This document shows, piece after piece, positions 20,003-29,124 of a DNA stretch of 64,000 nucleotides. Every line of letters begins with the position of its first letter. Position 1 is the stretch's first letter. The notes beneath the pieces are model-generated. The model worked only from the letters and a program-made list of their open reading frames with translations, was not told the origin of the DNA and did no database searches. The position numbers and the translations under genes were made by a program. The DNA lies in assembly GCA_024636215.1 (NCBI GenBank), contig JAGXHL010000007.1, forward strand, positions 14,140-78,139, read 5' to 3'. The stretch is from Deltaproteobacteria bacterium (GTDB taxonomy: Bacteria; Desulfobacterota; Desulfuromonadia; Desulfuromonadales; BM103).

Positions 20003-21661
20003 ATGAATTCATCTGAAAATAAAAACCTGGTTCTGGCCATGGTGCTTATGCTTGCTGTCTGGTTGGGTTTTTCCTTTTTCTTCCCGGCACAGAAAGATCA
20101 ACAAAAAGTGGGCAATGTTCAGTCAACTCCTGTCGTCACTACTCAGATCAAAGAAGAGCCCGTTCCTGCTGTGAAAGGCGCAAAGCTGGAAAAGGTCGCT
20201 GCGGTTGAAGAGATACCTTCCGCGGTACAGACATCTGCACCTGCGCGTGAAATAACCGTTGAAACGGACAAATACCAGGCGATCTTTACCACAGAGGGAG
20301 CGCGGCTGATTTCTTTCAAGTTGAAAGATTACAAGGCTACGGCTGCAAAGGACTCTGCTCTGGTGCAAATGTATGGCAGCGCGCCTTTGCGCTATGCAAC
20401 CTTGCGTACGACCGGCTCAGAGGGCTTCGGTTTAAGTGAAGACGCTCGTTTTGAAAGCTCAGCGGCTTCTGTTGTTAATGTCAATAATCAGGACCCGTTC
20501 GAGCTTTCCTTCAAGCATGTCGCTGCCAACGGTATGCAGTATGTCAAGTCTTTTAGACTACGCGCTGATGAGTATGCGATTGATCTGACGCTTGAACTCA
20601 GTAACGCCGGTCCCAATCCGCTGCGTGGTACCGTCGATCTTGCGATGATCCAGCGTTGGGATCTGTCAACCGATGCCGACGGTTCCTCTTTTTTAGATTC
20701 TGACAGTTACTCTTTTACTGGTCCTGCGACACTGGTTAAAGATGAAATAGAAGAAGTGGATGTTGACGATCTGCAAGAAGCGCCGGTTTCTTACGGCAGT
20801 GATTTTTCGTGGACCTCCTTTCAGACCAAATATTTCCTCTCGGTTGTCGTACCCGCTGCCAATACTACTGAGAGAATTCTGTTGCAACGCAAGGATGATG
20901 CGATCGAGAATATTCTTGAAACCTCTTACTTTACCCTTCAGCCCGGTGAAAAACGCAGTCTTGATTACCTGGTCTTTATCGGCCCGAAAGATCCGCAAGA
21001 GTTGAAAACTGCGGGACATCAACTCGAAAAAATTGCCGATTTCGGTTTTTTTAATCTTCTTGCGCAACCACTGTTCATGGTTCTGACCTTCTTCTACGGA
21101 TTTTTCAAGAATTATGGGGTTGCCATTATCCTTCTGACCACAATGATCAAGATCATTTTCTGGCCGCTGACACACAAAAGCTACTCATCGATGAAGTCGA
21201 TGCAGAAGCTGCAACCGGAAATGCAGAAATTGCGTGACAAGTTCAAGAACGACAAGGAGCGATTGAACAAGGAAATGATGCAGTTGTACAAGACACACAG
21301 CGTTAACCCGCTGGGTGGCTGTCTACCGATGATCGTACAGATCCCGGTCTTCTTTGCTCTTTATCAGGTTTTGCTCAATTCCATCGCGCTGCGCCACGCA
21401 CCTTTTGCCTTCTGGCTGACAGATCTCGCGGCTAAAGACCCCTACTACATCACACCTGTTCTCATGGGTGCGAGTATGTTTGTTCAACAGAAAATGACAC
21501 CGACAACAGCTGATCCGATGCAGGCTAAAATCTTTATGATGATGCCGATCGTTTTCACTTTCATGTTCCTTAACTTCCCTTCAGGATTGGTTATTTACTG
21601 GTTGGTTAACAACCTTCTGACCATTCTGCAACAATATTTCATACACCGTAAGGCCACCTGA
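20003..21661 (+). CDS. yidC: Membrane protein insertase YidC
   Basis: A 552-residue inner-membrane insertase of the long Gram-negative type. It has an N-terminal transmembrane segment (about 8-27), a periplasmic beta domain (about 60-330), then the five-helix core. The core carries FFKNYGVAIILLTTMIK, WPLTHKSYSSMKSM, the Arg/Lys-rich coiled cytoplasmic loop, and NPLGGCLPMIVQIPVF. The C-terminus LTILQQYFIHRKAT is typical. AGGAG lies upstream of the ATG. Confidence 0.97.
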   Translation: MNSSENKNLVLAMVLMLAVWLGFSFFFPAQKDQQKVGNVQSTPVVTTQIKEEPVPAVKGAKLEKVAAVEEIPSAVQTSAPAREITVETDKYQAIFTTEGARLISFKLKDYKATAAKDSALVQMYGSAPLRYATLRTTGSEGFGLSEDARFESSAASVVNVNNQDPFELSFKHVAANGMQYVKSFRLRADEYAIDLTLELSNAGPNPLRGTVDLAMIQRWDLSTDADGSSFLDSDSYSFTGPATLVKDEIEEVDVDDLQEAPVSYGSDFSWTSFQTKYFLSVVVPAANTTERILLQRKDDAIENILETSYFTLQPGEKRSLDYLVFIGPKDPQELKTAGHQLEKIADFGFFNLLAQPLFMVLTFFYGFFKNYGVAIILLTTMIKIIFWPLTHKSYSSMKSMQKLQPEMQKLRDKFKNDKERLNKEMMQLYKTHSVNPLGGCLPMIVQIPVFFALYQVLLNSIALRHAPFAFWLTDLAAKDPYYITPVLMGASMFVQQKMTPTTADPMQAKIFMMMPIVFTFMFLNFPSGLVIYWLVNNLLTILQQYFIHRKAT

Positions 21662-21670
21662 TTTCTGATT

Positions 21671-22309
21671 ATGATGCAAAAACCACTGCACTTTGAGGCT
21701 GCAGCTGAAAACCTTGACGCTGCCGTTGAGAAAGCCTTGGCGTATTTAAAGTGTACCCGAGCCGAGGCAGATGTTGAAGTGTTACAGACGTCTTCATCAG
21801 GTTTTCTTGGCCTGTTTGGCAAGCGTCTGGCCAGGGTGAGGGTTAAACTTCATGATCGTGGAATGATTGCTCGCCAGTTTACAGACCAGTTACTTTGCTT
21901 AATGGGCCTGGATGTTGAACTCGAGGTTGTCCCTTCAACAAAACAGATTCAAATTCTGCTTAACTCGAATGATGCCAGTCTGCTTATAGGTCGTCATGGC
22001 CAGATGTTGGATTCTTTACAGTGTCTGGTCAGCACAATGACTGATCGTCTGACCACTGACCGTACCCCTGTTGTCCTGGATGTCAATGATTACCGAGCCC
22101 GTAGACATGATGTTCTTGCCCAGTTGGCTGCAAGACTATCCACAAGGGTTCGAGCAACCGGCAAGGCAGTAAAAACACCTCCTCTGGCTCTTTCTGAACG
22201 ACGCATTCTGTATGAAATTTTTAAACAGCACCCTGATCTTGAAGCCCGTTCCAGGAAGCATCATGGCGACCGCAAAATCATCTTTCTGCAAAAAAGGATC
22301 AGCGGATGA
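21671..22309 (+). CDS. jag: Jag/KhpB-family RNA-binding protein (KH and R3H domains)
   Basis: A 212-residue cytoplasmic RNA-binding protein. The Jag-N region (about 8-55) has EKALAYLKCTRAEADVEV and SSGFLGLFGK. The KH domain follows, with NDASLLIGRHGQMLDSLQCL for the GxxG loop. The C-terminal R3H region contains DYRARRHDVL and ALSERRILYEIFKQHPDL. It lies between yidC and mnmE as in many bacteria, and its end overlaps the mnmE start by four bases. Confidence 0.92.
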   Translation: MMQKPLHFEAAAENLDAAVEKALAYLKCTRAEADVEVLQTSSSGFLGLFGKRLARVRVKLHDRGMIARQFTDQLLCLMGLDVELEVVPSTKQIQILLNSNDASLLIGRHGQMLDSLQCLVSTMTDRLTTDRTPVVLDVNDYRARRHDVLAQLAARLSTRVRATGKAVKTPPLALSERRILYEIFKQHPDLEARSRKHHGDRKIIFLQKRISG

Positions 22310-23676
22310 TGACTCTTGATACCATTGTTGCTCCAGCGACGCCTCCTGGAGAAGGAGGCGTCGGTATAGTCCGCCTCTCCGGGCCCCGGGCAGTCACTTA
22401 TCTGAAAAACACTTTTCGCTGCAAAACCGTTGATCAGGAGTACCAATCGCACCGCTTGTATTACGGTCAGCTGTTTAATCCTGACAATATCCGCCTTGAT
22501 GAAGTACTCGCCGTGGTGATGCGTTCGCCGCGATCCTACACCGGCGAGGACGTTGTGGAAGTTCATTGTCACGGAGGTCTGCAGATTATGCGATCTGTTC
22601 TAGACCTTTATCTCAATGCAGGCGCCAGGATGGCTGCACCTGGTGAGTTCACACAACGGGCTTTTTTAAACGGACGCCTTGATTTGTCACAGGCCGAGGC
22701 GGTTGTTGCTGTGATCAAGGCACGCTCTGAAAGAGCTGGACAGGTTGCCCTGGATCAACTTGAGGGCCATCTCTCCCGTAGGATCTATTGCTACTCCGAG
22801 CAACTCAAATCGGCCCTGGCTCTTTTGGAGGCTCATATTGATTTTCCGGATGACGAGGTTGGTTCCCTGGATCTGCCGTTACTGGTTGAGCCGATCCGTG
22901 TCCAGGCTGAGGAAATGGTTGCTCTTGCCGAGAGTTACTCTGTCGGCCGTGTTTTGCGGGAGGGCGCCAGTATTTTGATTTTGGGGCGCCCCAATGTCGG
23001 CAAGAGCTCCTTGATGAATGCTTTACTCGGAGAAGCCAGGGCTATTGTCACATCTGTGGCCGGAACGACCCGTGACACCCTTGAAGAGTCTCTTGTTTTG
23101 GGCGGTTTTCCAGTTCGAATTATCGATGCAGCTGGAGTCAGGGAGACAGATGACCCCGTTGAGAAGGAGGGGGTGAAACGGGCCAGCAGTAAGGCCCGCA
23201 GTGCTGATTTAATCCTTTTGGTTGTTGATGGTTCAACTCTTTTGACGGATGAAGACCTTTTGGCTATGGATCAGTGTCGAGTTGATAAAACGATCGTTGT
23301 GATTAACAAAAGTGATCAAACTCAAAAGATAAACCTTGATCCGTTAAGTCGCTTCTCAAACCTTGTCACAGTTTCAGCCAAGCAGTTAACCGGCCTGGAC
23401 GCCCTGCGCGAACTTGTTGCCGAGCGTGTCGGCCGCGATAGCCTTACGGCGGCCGGCGAGGGACTTGTTGTCACAGAAAATAGACATAAAGATGCTTTAC
23501 TTAAGGCGATAGCTGCTCTTAATGGTTTTTTTGCGGGGGCCAAGGGATCAGCACCTTTAGAGTGTTTGGCGATGGATTTGCGTGAGGGGTTGAGTGCCCT
23601 GGGTATGATTACCGGTGAAACAACACCAGACGAAATTCTTGATCAGATATTCAGTCGTTTTTGTATCGGCAAATAA
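22306..23676 (+). CDS. mnmE: tRNA modification GTPase MnmE (TrmE)
   Basis: A 456-residue GTPase that with MnmG modifies U34 of tRNAs. The N-terminal folate-binding domain contains RSYTGEDVVEVHCHGG. The G domain has GRPNVGKSSLMNALLG (G1), AGTTRDT (G2), DAAGVRETDD (G3) and INKSDQ (G4). The C-terminus FCIGK carries the catalytic Cys motif. All motifs are intact. The ATG overlaps the jag stop. Confidence 0.98.
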   Translation: MMTLDTIVAPATPPGEGGVGIVRLSGPRAVTYLKNTFRCKTVDQEYQSHRLYYGQLFNPDNIRLDEVLAVVMRSPRSYTGEDVVEVHCHGGLQIMRSVLDLYLNAGARMAAPGEFTQRAFLNGRLDLSQAEAVVAVIKARSERAGQVALDQLEGHLSRRIYCYSEQLKSALALLEAHIDFPDDEVGSLDLPLLVEPIRVQAEEMVALAESYSVGRVLREGASILILGRPNVGKSSLMNALLGEARAIVTSVAGTTRDTLEESLVLGGFPVRIIDAAGVRETDDPVEKEGVKRASSKARSADLILLVVDGSTLLTDEDLLAMDQCRVDKTIVVINKSDQTQKINLDPLSRFSNLVTVSAKQLTGLDALRELVAERVGRDSLTAAGEGLVVTENRHKDALLKAIAALNGFFAGAKGSAPLECLAMDLREGLSALGMITGETTPDEILDQIFSRFCIGK

Positions 23677-23677
23677 A

Positions 23678-23693
23678 TGTTCCACGTGAAACT
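23678..23693. promoter_or_regulatory. parS-like ParB-binding site 1
   Basis: TGTTCCACGTGAAACT matches the parS consensus TGTTNCACGTGAAACA in all but the last base. It begins just after the mnmE stop codon, 22 bases before a second, perfect site. Confidence 0.88.
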
Positions 23694-23714
23694 TTTGTTT
23701 TAGGGTTGTTTCTT

Positions 23715-23730
23715 TGTTCCACGTGAAACA
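23715..23730. promoter_or_regulatory. parS ParB-binding site 2
   Basis: TGTTCCACGTGAAACA is a full match to the parS consensus and a 16-base near-palindrome. It lies in the mnmE-mnmG spacer about 3.4 kb from parB, consistent with origin-proximal centromere sites. Confidence 0.95.
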
Positions 23731-23758
23731 TTCGCCTTGAAGGTGTACGAGTGTTGCT

Positions 23759-25606
23759 ATGAGTGAAAAGTACGATGTGATTGTGGTTGGCGCCGGGCAT
23801 GCCGGCTGCGAAGCCGCTTTGGCTGCCGCCCGTATGGGATGTCGAGCCTTGCTGTTGACACTCAACCTCGATGCAGTGGCGCAGATGTCCTGTAATCCGG
23901 CGATTGGTGGTTTAGCCAAAGGCCACCTGGTGCGGGAAATCGATGCCCTTGGTGGAGAGATGGCCAGGAATATCGATGCAACAGGTATCCAGTTTCGGTT
24001 GCTTAACACCAAGAAAGGGCCTGCTGTCAGGGCTTCCAGAGCACAGGCGGACCGGGATCTGTATCGCTCACGCATGAAGCAGGTCATCGAAGCCCAATCA
24101 GGACTTGATCTCAAGCAGGCTCAGGTGGTTCGATTACTGATCGCGAATGGGCGCGTGACCGGTGTTGAGACCCGAGACGGTTTGCATTTTGAAGCGGCAT
24201 GTGTCGTCATAACGACTGGTACCTTCATGCGCGGCTTAATCCATGTGGGTCTGGTGAACTATCCCGGGGGACGAGCAGGAGAACCGCCTTCGGAGGGGCT
24301 TTCCGATCATTTGCGTGAACTGGGTTTTAATGTTGGTCGCTTGAAAACCGGGACCCCGCCGCGGCTTGCTGCAGCAACCATCGACTTTTCGGTGCTGCAG
24401 GCACAGCCAGGCGATGAGTTGCCGCAGCCTTTCTCCGCCGACACAGTGTCTCTGGACTGCAACCAGGTGCCTTGCTATATCACTTACACCAACGAGAGGA
24501 CTCACGAGGTTATCCGTGGCGGTTTGGGCCGTTCGCCTCTTTACTCTGGTGTTATTGAAGGTGTTGGCCCGCGCTATTGTCCTTCCATAGAAGACAAGGT
24601 GGTGCGTTTTCCGGAAAAACAGCAACATCAGATTTTCCTCGAACCGGAGGGTTTGACGAGTGGGGAAATTTATCCCAACGGAGTTTCAACCTCGCTGCCC
24701 GTTGATGTCCAGTTAGCTTACCTGAGAACAATGCAAGGCCTTGAACAGGTTGAGATAATGCGCCCTGGGTATGCCATCGAGTACGACTATGTCGACCCGA
24801 TCCAGTTGCATGCAACCCTGGAGACGAAGCTGTTAAAGGGTCTCTACCATGCCGGACAGATCAATGGCACCTCGGGTTACGAAGAGGCGGCCGGGCAAGG
24901 ATTGATGGCCGGTATCAACGCCGCTCTGCAGGTCCAGGGACGTGAGCCCGTTGTGATCGGACGAGACCAGGGTTATCTCGGGGTTTTGATTGATGATCTT
25001 GTTAATCTAGGCGCTAAAGAACCCTACCGGATGTTTACCTCACGGGCTGAATACCGGCTCCTTTTGCGTGAGGATAATGCGGATCAGCGACTCAGCCCAT
25101 TGGGTTATGAAGTGGGTTTGTTGACATTGGATCGCTGGCAGCGTTTTTCTGCAAAATTACTCGCTCTTGAAGATGGACGGCAACGTTTGCGCGCAACGCG
25201 CGTCTCACCGGGCAACCGGCACGCCATTGCGCGTCTGGGCTTGCCCGACCTGAAGAATGGAGCTTCGCTCGAAGAGTTACTGCGCAGACCAGAGGTAAAG
25301 CTCTCTGACCTTGATTTTCTCGACCCCTGCCTGACTGATATGCCGAACGACGTTCGTAATGAGTTGGAAACCGAAGTTAAATACGCAGGCTACATACGAC
25401 GTCAATACGAACAGGTAGAACGCTTCCGACGCCTGGAGGACCTCGCTATCCCTCGCGATTTTGATTATGACGCCGTGGGCGGTTTCTCTGCTGAGGTGCG
25501 CGAGAAGCTGAAGAGGGTCGCTCCTCGAACCCTCGGTCAGGCCGGAAGAATTCCCGGTGTGACACCCGCAGCAATCGCAATTCTATCCGTAATCTTAAAA
25601 CGTTAG
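23759..25606 (+). CDS. mnmG: tRNA uridine-5-carboxymethylaminomethyl modification enzyme MnmG (GidA)
   Basis: A 615-residue FAD protein that partners with MnmE. The dinucleotide fold [17 protein letters not shown] is at about 11-27. [24 protein letters not shown] and [11 protein letters not shown] are family signatures. The C-terminal helical domain ends with the [15 protein letters not shown] segment. MnmG also needs NADH and methylene-tetrahydrofolate with MnmE (family knowledge). It follows the two parS sites and precedes rsmG by eight bases. Confidence 0.98.
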   Translation: MSEKYDVIVVGAGHAGCEAALAAARMGCRALLLTLNLDAVAQMSCNPAIGGLAKGHLVREIDALGGEMARNIDATGIQFRLLNTKKGPAVRASRAQADRDLYRSRMKQVIEAQSGLDLKQAQVVRLLIANGRVTGVETRDGLHFEAACVVITTGTFMRGLIHVGLVNYPGGRAGEPPSEGLSDHLRELGFNVGRLKTGTPPRLAAATIDFSVLQAQPGDELPQPFSADTVSLDCNQVPCYITYTNERTHEVIRGGLGRSPLYSGVIEGVGPRYCPSIEDKVVRFPEKQQHQIFLEPEGLTSGEIYPNGVSTSLPVDVQLAYLRTMQGLEQVEIMRPGYAIEYDYVDPIQLHATLETKLLKGLYHAGQINGTSGYEEAAGQGLMAGINAALQVQGREPVVIGRDQGYLGVLIDDLVNLGAKEPYRMFTSRAEYRLLLREDNADQRLSPLGYEVGLLTLDRWQRFSAKLLALEDGRQRLRATRVSPGNRHAIARLGLPDLKNGASLEELLRRPEVKLSDLDFLDPCLTDMPNDVRNELETEVKYAGYIRRQYEQVERFRRLEDLAIPRDFDYDAVGGFSAEVREKLKRVAPRTLGQAGRIPGVTPAAIAILSVILKR

Positions 25607-25614
25607 GAAATCTT

Positions 25615-26247
25615 GTGCTGTTTAGCCAACTGCAAAAACTTGAGCTTGAGATTCCGCAGAACAGGCTGGTGCTACTGGAGCAATTGGTGGATGAATTGCT
25701 GCGCTGGACCAAGCGTAGAAACCTGACGGCTATCACCGATCGCGATGAGGTACTGGAGAAACACCTGGTTGATTCCCTGACCCTTCTGCCTTTTGCAGCG
25801 CAGGCGGAGCGACTCCTGGATATGGGCTCCGGCGCAGGTTTTCCTGCTTTACCCGTCAAGATAGTCTGCTCTGATCTCGAGGTTGTCTCGGTGGACGCAG
25901 TCGGCAAAAAAATAGATTTTCAGAAACACATGTCCAGAAAGCTCGCTTTAAGCAGCTTTTTCCCTGTGCATGCAAGGATCGAGGATTTGCAGAACACTGA
26001 CAACTACCGGGCCGGTTTCGATCTTGTAACCGCCAGGGCGTTGACTTCTCTGTCTGAACTGGTGGCCATGGCTGAACCTTTTCTGCTGCCCGGGGGTCGA
26101 CTGGTCGCTATGAAAGGACCGGAAGGTAAAGAGGAATACACGGCATGCCGCGAGCGACTTGTTAATGCAGGCTGGCAAGCTCTCCTACATCCTCTGGTTC
26201 TGCCCCGTTCAGGGGCACAACGCTGCTTGATTGAGTTGGTCCGTTAG
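25615..26247 (+). CDS. rsmG: 16S rRNA (guanine527-N7)-methyltransferase RsmG (GidB)
   Basis: A 210-residue SAM-dependent methyltransferase. The SAM motif is LDMGSGAGFPALPVKIV near 65-81. RRNLTAITDRDEVLEKHLVDSL is the family N-terminal helix. DLVTARALTSLSELVAMAEP is the conserved RAL segment. It begins with a GTG codon after a TAGGAAA site and closes the mnmE-mnmG-rsmG run. Confidence 0.95.
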   Translation: MLFSQLQKLELEIPQNRLVLLEQLVDELLRWTKRRNLTAITDRDEVLEKHLVDSLTLLPFAAQAERLLDMGSGAGFPALPVKIVCSDLEVVSVDAVGKKIDFQKHMSRKLALSSFFPVHARIEDLQNTDNYRAGFDLVTARALTSLSELVAMAEPFLLPGGRLVAMKGPEGKEEYTACRERLVNAGWQALLHPLVLPRSGAQRCLIELVR

Positions 26248-26398
26248 AGAAGTTTTGCACCATATATTGTGGTTTTGTTCAACCCTTTCTCAATATCTGG
26301 TGTTTGTTGGCAGTCAAGCAAATTTCCTTTGCAGATCCAAATGCTTATGTTAGTCTGAGCGACTCAAAAAATATCAACATCCAAGGAGAAATTCAGGC

Positions 26399-27166
26399 AT
26401 GGCTCAAGTCATTGCCATTGCCAACCAGAAGGGTGGCGTCGGTAAAACCACAACGTCCGTGAATCTGGCGGCGTCGTTGGCTGCTGCCGAAAAACGCACC
26501 TTGCTGGTTGATCTCGATCCTCAGGCCAATGCGACCAGTGGCGTTGGTGTTGATCCCAACAGTATAGAGCAGACGGTTTATCATGCCCTGCTTGGTTCCG
26601 TGCCGGTGAGTGAATTGCTTAAAACCACTGACCTCGATACTCTGCATCTGCTGCCTGCCAATCCGGACCTGATCGGAGCTGAAGTCGAGTTGATCTCTGC
26701 TCTGGCACGCGAGGGTAAGTTGAAGACCGCCTTGTCTGAAGTCTCCAAAGAGTATGACTATATCCTCATTGACTGTCCGCCTTCCCTGGGTTTACTGACC
26801 ATTAATGCCCTGACCGCCGCCAACAGTGTGCTGATTCCCCTGCAGTGTGAATACTATGCCATGGAAGGCTTAAGTCAGTTGATCAACACGGTACGCTTGA
26901 TTCAGCGGGAGCTGAACCAGAGCCTGGTCATTCATGGCATCCTTCTGACCATGTTTGACGCCCGTAACAATCTGTCACATCAGGTCAGTGAAGGGATTCG
27001 GGAACATTTTGCCAGCCAGGTTTTTGAAACCATGATTCCGCGCAACGTGCGTCTTTCGGAGGCGCCTAGTCACGGTCTGCCGGCCCTGCTTTATGATATT
27101 TCTTCGCGGGGAGCTACGGCGTATCTGGATCTGGCGCGAGAAATTATTCGCAGGGAGAAGTCATAA
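26399..27166 (+). CDS. parA: Chromosome-partitioning ATPase ParA (Soj)
   Basis: A 255-residue deviant Walker ATPase. KGGVGKTTTSVNLAASLA is the P-loop with the signature lysine near the N-terminus. DLDPQANAT and LIDCPPSLGLLTINAL are Walker A' and B. There is no N-terminal helix-turn-helix, so it is the chromosomal type. It is separated from rsmG by 151 non-coding bases that likely hold its promoter, and followed by parB two bases later. Confidence 0.97.
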   Translation: MAQVIAIANQKGGVGKTTTSVNLAASLAAAEKRTLLVDLDPQANATSGVGVDPNSIEQTVYHALLGSVPVSELLKTTDLDTLHLLPANPDLIGAEVELISALAREGKLKTALSEVSKEYDYILIDCPPSLGLLTINALTAANSVLIPLQCEYYAMEGLSQLINTVRLIQRELNQSLVIHGILLTMFDARNNLSHQVSEGIREHFASQVFETMIPRNVRLSEAPSHGLPALLYDISSRGATAYLDLAREIIRREKS

Positions 27167-27168
27167 GT

Positions 27169-28026
27169 ATGGCCAAGCGTCCCGCACTCGGCAAGGGTAT
27201 CGGTGCCCTGCTCACGTCCGCTTCACAGGATGGTCGGCACAAATATTTCCTTTGCCCTGTCGAAGAGCTCAAACCGCACCATCAGCAACCTCGTAAAACC
27301 TTTAATGACGCCAAGATGGCGGAACTGGTCGCATCAATCCGCGAAAAGGGCGTAATCCAGCCTCTGGTTGTCCGTCACGCAGGTGATCATTATCAGATCA
27401 TCGCCGGAGAACGTCGCTGGCGGGCCTCGCAGAAAGCAGGTCTTAAGGAAGTTCCGGTCGTCATCCAGGATGTCTCGGAAGACTGGGCGATGGAGATGGC
27501 CCTGATTGAGAATATTCAACGTGAAGACCTCAACCCGATCGAGGAAGCCGAAGCCTACCGCTATCTGATGAGCACCTTCGATCTGTCTCAGGAAGAAGTG
27601 GCTCGGAGGGTCGGTCGGGAACGGCCAACCGTCGCTAATTCATTGCGACTTCTGCGGTTGCCGGAGATGATCCAGCAGGATGTTGTCGCAGGCCAGTTGT
27701 CCATGGGGCACGCCCGGGCCATGCTGGCGCTGGAAAATACTGCCCGCATCAAGGAAGTCCGCGACCAGGTCGTCAAGAAGCAGTTTTCGGTCCGTCAGAC
27801 TGAAGCTCTGGTTAAAAGGCTCAAAGGTGGCTCCACCAATGTAGTTGCCCGCAAAAATAAGCTTGATCCTGAGATCGTGGATTTGGCGGCACGCTTGCAG
27901 CGAAGCCTCGGCACCAAGGTGAACATTCTGCCCCAGGCTCGTGGCGGCAAGGGCGGCAAGATAGAGATCAGCTATTATTCACCGGAAGAACTCGAACGGT
28001 TACTTGATATTTTCGAGGGTCGATAA
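27169..28026 (+). CDS. parB: Chromosome-partitioning CTPase/DNA-binding protein ParB (Spo0J)
   Basis: A 285-residue protein. It has the N-terminal basic GKGIGALL segment, then the CTP-binding ParB/Srx domain with QPLVVRHAGDHYQIIAGERRW and the arginine-rich box. The helix-turn-helix for parS is SQEEVARRVGRERPTVANSLRLL. The C-terminal dimerisation domain ends YSPEELERLLDIF. Its sites are the two parS sequences near 23.7 kb. GGGAGAAG overlaps the parA end. Confidence 0.97.
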   Translation: MAKRPALGKGIGALLTSASQDGRHKYFLCPVEELKPHHQQPRKTFNDAKMAELVASIREKGVIQPLVVRHAGDHYQIIAGERRWRASQKAGLKEVPVVIQDVSEDWAMEMALIENIQREDLNPIEEAEAYRYLMSTFDLSQEEVARRVGRERPTVANSLRLLRLPEMIQQDVVAGQLSMGHARAMLALENTARIKEVRDQVVKKQFSVRQTEALVKRLKGGSTNVVARKNKLDPEIVDLAARLQRSLGTKVNILPQARGGKGGKIEISYYSPEELERLLDIFEGR

Positions 28027-28072
28027 GAGCCTTTCCGATATTTAAATAAAAAAACTTTAGGAAAATTAAGCG

Positions 28073-28492
28073 ATGTTCAACAAGAAGGATAAAGAGCCCA
28101 TGCGCAAGGAAACCCCGATTGAAAAAAGTGATATCAAGGCCTTTTTAGGACCAGGCAGCCAGTTCGAAGGCAAGCTGGTGTTTAACGAAATTGTCCGACT
28201 GGATGGTGGCTTCCGTGGTGAAGTGACCTCCCATGACACCCTGATTGTGGGTGAAAGCGCAGAGATCCAGGCGGACGTCCAGGTTGGAACGCTGATTCTG
28301 AGCGGTTGCTTCAAAGGCAACATTAAAGCCAAAACACGGGTTGAACTTCGCTCCCCGGCAAAGGTGGACGGTACCATCGAGACCCCGGCAATCTCGGTTG
28401 AGGATGGCGTCTTGCTGAACGGTACGGTTACCATGAGCCTGGGTGAAAATGCAGCAAGTGGCAAGACTGTTGAGGTTGGTGCCAAGAAATAA
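28073..28492 (+). CDS. Bactofilin
   Basis: A 139-residue beta-helical cytoskeletal protein. A short charged N-terminal tail is followed by the bactofilin domain (about 24-125) with the repeated pattern FLGPGSQFEGKL, DGGFRGEV, LILSGCFKGNI and VDGTIETPAISVEDGVLLNG. Bactofilins polymerise without nucleotide and often act in cell shape or chromosome positioning; the ParAB neighbourhood fits such a role (inference). Confidence 0.93.
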   Translation: MFNKKDKEPMRKETPIEKSDIKAFLGPGSQFEGKLVFNEIVRLDGGFRGEVTSHDTLIVGESAEIQADVQVGTLILSGCFKGNIKAKTRVELRSPAKVDGTIETPAISVEDGVLLNGTVTMSLGENAASGKTVEVGAKK

Positions 28493-28561
28493 CCTTTCGC
28501 AGACTGTGGAGTCATGGCAAGTAAAGTGTCTTTAATCTGACAAGGTTTTGCGAAAAGAATC

Positions 28562-28655
28562 TTGACAAGGCATAGGTGCTATGATAGACATCCCCTGCTT
28601 TAAGCCCCGACCGTGGACCATTTTAAACACTCTTAATTTTGTATACAGTATACCG
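28562..28655. promoter_or_regulatory. atp operon upstream region with GntR-type operator
   Basis: The 206-base spacer between bactofilin and the atp operon holds TTGACA (28562-28567) with a weak -10 TAGACA 17 bases later. It also holds GTATACAGTATAC (28641-28653). On the minus strand the site reads CGGTATACTGTATACAAAAT, closely matching the sites before the GntR gene and the sfr-like operon. The promoter call is weak; the operator call rests on three-fold recurrence. Confidence 0.6.
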
Positions 28656-28698
28656 ATGTACCTTGTTAATGAGGTGCGAACTTAAATGAGGTAAGACA

Positions 28699-29124
28699 GT
28701 GATCAAGCTAGACTGGACACTGCTCCTGCAGTTTGTCAATTTCATGATTCTTATGGCTGTGCTGAATGCACTGCTCTTCAAACCCTTGCGCGCCGCACTT
28801 CAGGCTCGCAAGGAGACTATTGAGAGGGCGAAAGCCAAGGTTCAGGATATTGATGAGCAGGTACAGGCACAGATTGCCCGCTACGAGGCGCAGCTTCAGG
28901 ACGCTCGTCAACAAGGCGGCCAGGAACGCTCTGCTCTGCGCAAGACAGGTCAGGAAGAAGAAGCCAGAATTCTTGGTGATGCTAATCGTAATGCAGCTGA
29001 AAAGCTGCAGACGATCACAGCACAGATCCAGGAGGAAGCTGGTTCTGCCCGTCAAGCACTGCGTAAGGAAACCGAAGCTCTGGCTAAAGAGATTGCCGGC
29101 AAGGTTCTCGGGAGGGCTGTTTGA
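28699..29124 (+). CDS. atpF': ATP synthase F0 subunit b'
   Basis: A 141-residue stator subunit with one N-terminal membrane segment (LLLQFVNFMILMAVLNALLF, about 9-28) and a long charged coiled coil to the end. It begins with GTG. It is paired with a second b-type gene immediately downstream; many Deltaproteobacteria have such b/b' pairs. The atpB, atpE and atpI genes are absent from this operon and presumably lie elsewhere. Confidence 0.92.
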   Translation: MIKLDWTLLLQFVNFMILMAVLNALLFKPLRAALQARKETIERAKAKVQDIDEQVQAQIARYEAQLQDARQQGGQERSALRKTGQEEEARILGDANRNAAEKLQTITAQIQEEAGSARQALRKETEALAKEIAGKVLGRAV

